Source of the DNA: Candidatus Thermoflexus japonica | GTDB lineage: Bacteria; Chloroflexota; Anaerolineae; Thermoflexales; Thermoflexaceae | Assembly: GCA_002898735.1 (NCBI GenBank) | Contig: BEHY01000027.1 | Location: 1-34,235 of the forward strand | Length of the DNA: 34,235 nucleotides | Direction: 5' to 3' | In this document: positions 31,855-34,235 of the stretch, piece after piece | Layout of the letters: each line of letters starts with the position of its first letter | How positions within the stretch are numbered: the stretch's first letter is position 1 | Position numbers and translations under genes: made by a program | The notes under the pieces: model-generated | What the model saw: only the letters and a program-made list of their open reading frames with translations | Databases searched by the model: none | Told to the model about the DNA's origin: nothing

Positions 31855-32283
31855 ATGGGTGGGTTCGGTTGCCGGAACGGCCGGATCCGGCGGGGACGCG
31901 GGGACGCCCTGGTAGAGCTGGCCCTCGCGCTGCCGGTCCTGGCCCTGATGTTCTGGGGCGTGCTGGGGCTCATGGAGCGGGGACGGACGGCGAACCTCGC
32001 CACGTGGGCGGCCTACGCCTGCGCCGCCCAGGCCTCCCAGACGCCAGATTCGGGGCAGGGGCAGGCCCAGGGGGCGGCGGCGGCCCGGGCGGTCCTGGGG
32101 AGGCGCCTGGTGGACGTCACGGTCCAGCATGACGGGCGGTGGGGCGGCCGGGTGGTGTGCACGGTGATCGCCCGGCCGATCCTCTTCATCCCCTCCCTCC
32201 CCGCCCTGGGCATGGACGTCCGGGTCCGGCAGGAGACCTATGTAGAGCGCTGGAAGTCCGACTGGCGGGAGCTTTCGCCATGA
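31855..32283 (+). CDS. TadE-family minor pseudopilin
   Basis: A 142-aa protein with a basic leader and a prepilin motif: RGDALVELALALPVLALMF. Cleavage after Gly gives Asp-Ala-Leu-Val-Glu, so the conserved Glu5 is present. A soluble domain with two Cys follows. The ATG at 31855 has GGAGGG just upstream; the longer open frame before it overlaps the previous gene in another frame. The stop overlaps the next start (ATGA), indicating translational coupling. Confidence 0.78.
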   Translation: MGGFGCRNGRIRRGRGDALVELALALPVLALMFWGVLGLMERGRTANLATWAAYACAAQASQTPDSGQGQAQGAAAARAVLGRRLVDVTVQHDGRWGGRVVCTVIARPILFIPSLPALGMDVRVRQETYVERWKSDWRELSP

Positions 32284-32669
32284 GCCTTCTGCCCTTCCTG
32301 GCCCTTTACATCGCCATCGTGTTCGCGCCGCTGTATGCGGCGGTGCGGGACCTCATGGTCCACCAGATCCGGATCGAGCGGGCGCGGGCGGTCCTCAGCC
32401 TGGCCACGCGGGACGGGGCGCAGATGAGCGCCCCGGACCCCCGGGGGCGCCTGACGGGGGATCCCGCGGCGATGGAGGCCCGGGTGCGGGAGATCTGGGC
32501 CGGGGCCCGGATCCCGGGGGCGGTCCTGGAAAGCGTCTCCTGCCAGCCCCGGCCGCCCCGCTGCGAGGCCCGGGCAACGGTGACCACCCGGGGGCTCCTG
32601 GGGACCCTCCGGGCCCGGATCCGGGGCGTCAGCACCGTCCTGGAGGGGATCCAGCGGGAAGGGGAATGA
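32280..32669 (+). CDS. Small membrane-anchored pilus-cluster protein, unknown
   Basis: A 129-aa protein with one N-terminal membrane helix (LLPFLALYIAIVFAPLYAAV) and a soluble remainder of about 100 residues containing two Cys (SCQPRPPRC). It begins by a 4-base ATGA overlap with the preceding TadE gene. Its shape is like a TadE/TadF/TadG minor component, but no Gly-x4-Glu prepilin site is visible, so it is probably anchored by an uncleaved helix. Function inferred only from context. Confidence 0.6.
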   Translation: MSLLPFLALYIAIVFAPLYAAVRDLMVHQIRIERARAVLSLATRDGAQMSAPDPRGRLTGDPAAMEARVREIWAGARIPGAVLESVSCQPRPPRCEARATVTTRGLLGTLRARIRGVSTVLEGIQREGE

Positions 32670-32732
32670 CCCCTGGAGGGGCAGGATCACGTTCCGGTGA
32701 ATGAGCGCAAATTCCCGGAGGGAGGGATAACG

Positions 32733-33728
32733 ATGTCCATCTGGAAGGAGATCTACGAGTATCTGACTTACGATTACTACGGGAAGCGGCGATGGCGGCC
32801 GGCCGCCTACGGGCTGCTGCTGACGCTGGCGGTGGCCGCCGGGATGCTCCTTGCCGGGGGGATCTTCGCCCTTCAGGCCCCGCGGGGGGCGCGCCCCGCG
32901 CCCACCCTGCCCCCGCCGACGGCGACGGCGGTCTTTGCCACGGTGACGGCCGCGGCCGTCCGGCCCACCGCCACCCCGGCCCCCCAGTGCCCGGAGGACC
33001 CGATCCTCTGGAAGCTGGTGGAGGTCCGGCCCTTCCTGGACCCGAAGACCGGCAAGTCCGTCCAGCTGCCCAAGCCGCCCCAGCGGATCGACCCGCCCTG
33101 CGTCTACGAGGCCCTGGCCCGGGACTTCGCCCACACCCTGGTCCCTAACCCGGACATCCCCGCTCCCTCGGCGGAGAAAACCCTCTCCGTCCCCTGGTTC
33201 TGGGCCCCGGGAACGGAGATCCCCCAGATCCAGCTGAAGTCTGGGCAGGTCAGGGAATTCTCCGCCCCCTACGACGCCCGGGGGCGGCGGATCGACAGGC
33301 TCTTCCTCTCCTACACGGCCGTCGCCACCGGGGACCCCGACTTCCCGGTCCTGGTCTACATCTATGAGGATGCACCCCAAGCGGCTTGGTTGATTGGACG
33401 CCAGGCAGGGGAGGAGGACCAATGGTATCGGCTTGAACTGCAAGGCGGAGAGGTCTATCGTTTCATCGCACCGATGGCTTACGACGGGAAGGGCCGGCGC
33501 TGGGTGCGGATGCTCTACAGGTCCCCTCTGCCGCCCCGGTGGTCGCATGCTGTGCCGGCGGGATCTGTGGAGAGCCTGGCACAGCTCCTGGGCTTCCCTC
33601 TGTGGCGACGTTCGGAACTGCTTTCCCGGTTTGGTCTGAATGAGGTTTTCCCTGACACAGTGAATCCCTCGAGCCTGAAACCAGAGCTCACGGTGATCCT
33701 GGGTCCCAATGGGGTGGAAAGGAGGTAG
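32733..33728 (+). CDS. Exported or membrane protein with Pro/Thr linker, unknown
   Basis: A 331-aa protein. A 23-residue cytoplasmic start rich in Tyr (YEYLTYDYYGKRRW) leads to one membrane helix (about 27-50), a Pro/Thr/Ala linker (about 55-85) and an extracytoplasmic domain of about 240 residues. No family was recognised. GGAGGGAGGG supports the ATG at 32733; an upstream GTG at 32697 is less likely. Base composition changes inside the gene: from about 33365 onward codons are visibly less GC-rich than before, hinting at a spliced or recombined C-terminal part. It may be a surface part of the pilus system. Confidence 0.6.
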   Translation: MSIWKEIYEYLTYDYYGKRRWRPAAYGLLLTLAVAAGMLLAGGIFALQAPRGARPAPTLPPPTATAVFATVTAAAVRPTATPAPQCPEDPILWKLVEVRPFLDPKTGKSVQLPKPPQRIDPPCVYEALARDFAHTLVPNPDIPAPSAEKTLSVPWFWAPGTEIPQIQLKSGQVREFSAPYDARGRRIDRLFLSYTAVATGDPDFPVLVYIYEDAPQAAWLIGRQAGEEDQWYRLELQGGEVYRFIAPMAYDGKGRRWVRMLYRSPLPPRWSHAVPAGSVESLAQLLGFPLWRRSELLSRFGLNEVFPDTVNPSSLKPELTVILGPNGVERR

Positions 33729-33734
33729 GACCGG

Positions 33735-34235
33735 ATGCGGCGGCTGAGCTTCCTTCTCCTGCTGCTGGGGCTTCTCCTGGGCGTGGCGGCGGGATCCCCG
33801 CCCCCCGCCGCCGCCCAAGGCGGGGAATGTGGGGAACCCAGTTGCTTTGGCCTCGACGTTGGAACCTCCCAGAACTGGCAGGCGCCGGGGCGGGAGGCGC
33901 GGCGGTGCACGGGGAAGCACACCGTCGATCTGATCGTCCCGGGAACCGTGGCCGGCCGCTGCGCCCGGGTCCAGGCGGAAATCGACTGCGCCGGGAACGT
34001 CGAGTTGATAGAGGATTTCGGTGAATCCGCAAGCTACTGTCCCACCATCAACCGGGCCTGGGAGGAGCACTGCGAGCCCGGGTCCCTGATGGGCGGCACG
34101 GGCGGCTTCTGCGAGCTGCGGGACTACTACGGCGCCCGCATCCGCCTGGAGGTGCAGGTTCCCAAGCACCGCTTCCGCATCGTCCCCTACCCGGTGGGCT
34201 TCGTGGCCCGGGAGGACCCCTGGGGGGTGTTCCAC
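33735..34235 (+). CDS. Cys-rich exported protein, 5' part
   Basis: The frame is open from the ATG at 33735 to the window edge (167 codons). A signal peptide is clear: Met-Arg-Arg, a Leu-rich core, then an AAAQG cleavage region at about 25-29. The mature part has about nine Cys, mostly in pairs, suggesting disulfides, and a C-terminal region of strands. No family was recognised. GGAAAGGAGGT lies just upstream, overlapping the previous gene's stop. Position suggests a secreted partner of the pilus cluster. The 3' end lies outside the window. Confidence 0.7.
   Translation, partial: MRRLSFLLLLLGLLLGVAAGSPPPAAAQGGECGEPSCFGLDVGTSQNWQAPGREARRCTGKHTVDLIVPGTVAGRCARVQAEIDCAGNVELIEDFGESASYCPTINRAWEEHCEPGSLMGGTGGFCELRDYYGARIRLEVQVPKHRFRIVPYPVGFVAREDPWGVFH

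Noticed and set aside
32238..34235. A 665-codon minus-strand frame at the right end
   Set aside because: It covers three + strand genes with good ribosome sites, a signal peptide and a membrane helix; the antisense product has no protein-like features.

Overview
The window is GC-rich, densely coded and almost entirely on the + strand. It most likely comes from a thermophilic Chloroflexota bacterium, perhaps a Thermoflexus- or Anaerolineae-like lineage. This is an inference from several points: a short IF-2, a greA-lysS pair, Thr/Pro-rich linkers on exported proteins, a Tad-type pilus cluster with no secretin gene in view, a Mut7-C protein and Uma2 proteins. No rRNA, tRNA, CRISPR array or IS element was recognised.

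Layout. (1) 2-1426: the 3' part of a membrane glycosyltransferase (GT39-like). (2) 1473-5923: a copper-response cluster. It has a consensus promoter, a G/C palindrome as likely operator, CsoR repressor, CopZ chaperone, an exported thioredoxin-like protein whose CxxC is interrupted by an in-frame UGA (candidate selenoprotein, UxxC), the CopA Cu+ ATPase and a DUF411 lipoprotein. (3) 6456-8453: an AmrS-like radical SAM enzyme carrying a 313-residue intein exactly at the third cluster cysteine. (4) 8629-15642: two FtsK/SpoIIIE translocase paralogs flanking a Na/Pi-cotransporter-like membrane protein and a three-S1-domain protein. The two ftsK genes share a 209-bp block with no mismatch although they are clearly diverged elsewhere. 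(5) 15803-21575: a nusA-ylxR-infB operon with a structured leader, without rimP before it or rbfA after it, and with two Uma2 nuclease-family genes inserted between nusA and ylxR. (6) 21688-25299: greA (strong promoter, attenuator-like leader), lysS, a Mut7-C protein and a membrane protein of unknown function. (7) 25633-26232: a sigma-70-like gene, the only convincing minus-strand gene. (8) 26441-34235: a pilus/secretion cluster. Three small WXG100/ESAT-6-like proteins are followed by TadA ATPase, a 38-aa membrane protein, TadB, TadC, a Flp pilin, two TadE-like pseudopilins, a further small membrane protein, a Pro/Thr-linker membrane protein and a Cys-rich exported protein that runs off the window.

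How the parts may work together. The copper genes form a plausible sense-bind-export circuit, with the thioredoxin-like protein acting outside the membrane. The nusA/infB and greA/lysS blocks are core transcription and translation functions. In the final block the divergent sigma-like gene may control the pilus genes, and the WXG100-like trio may be substrates or structural parts of the Tad machine. That association and the UGA-containing redox protein are the strongest candidates for something not previously described.
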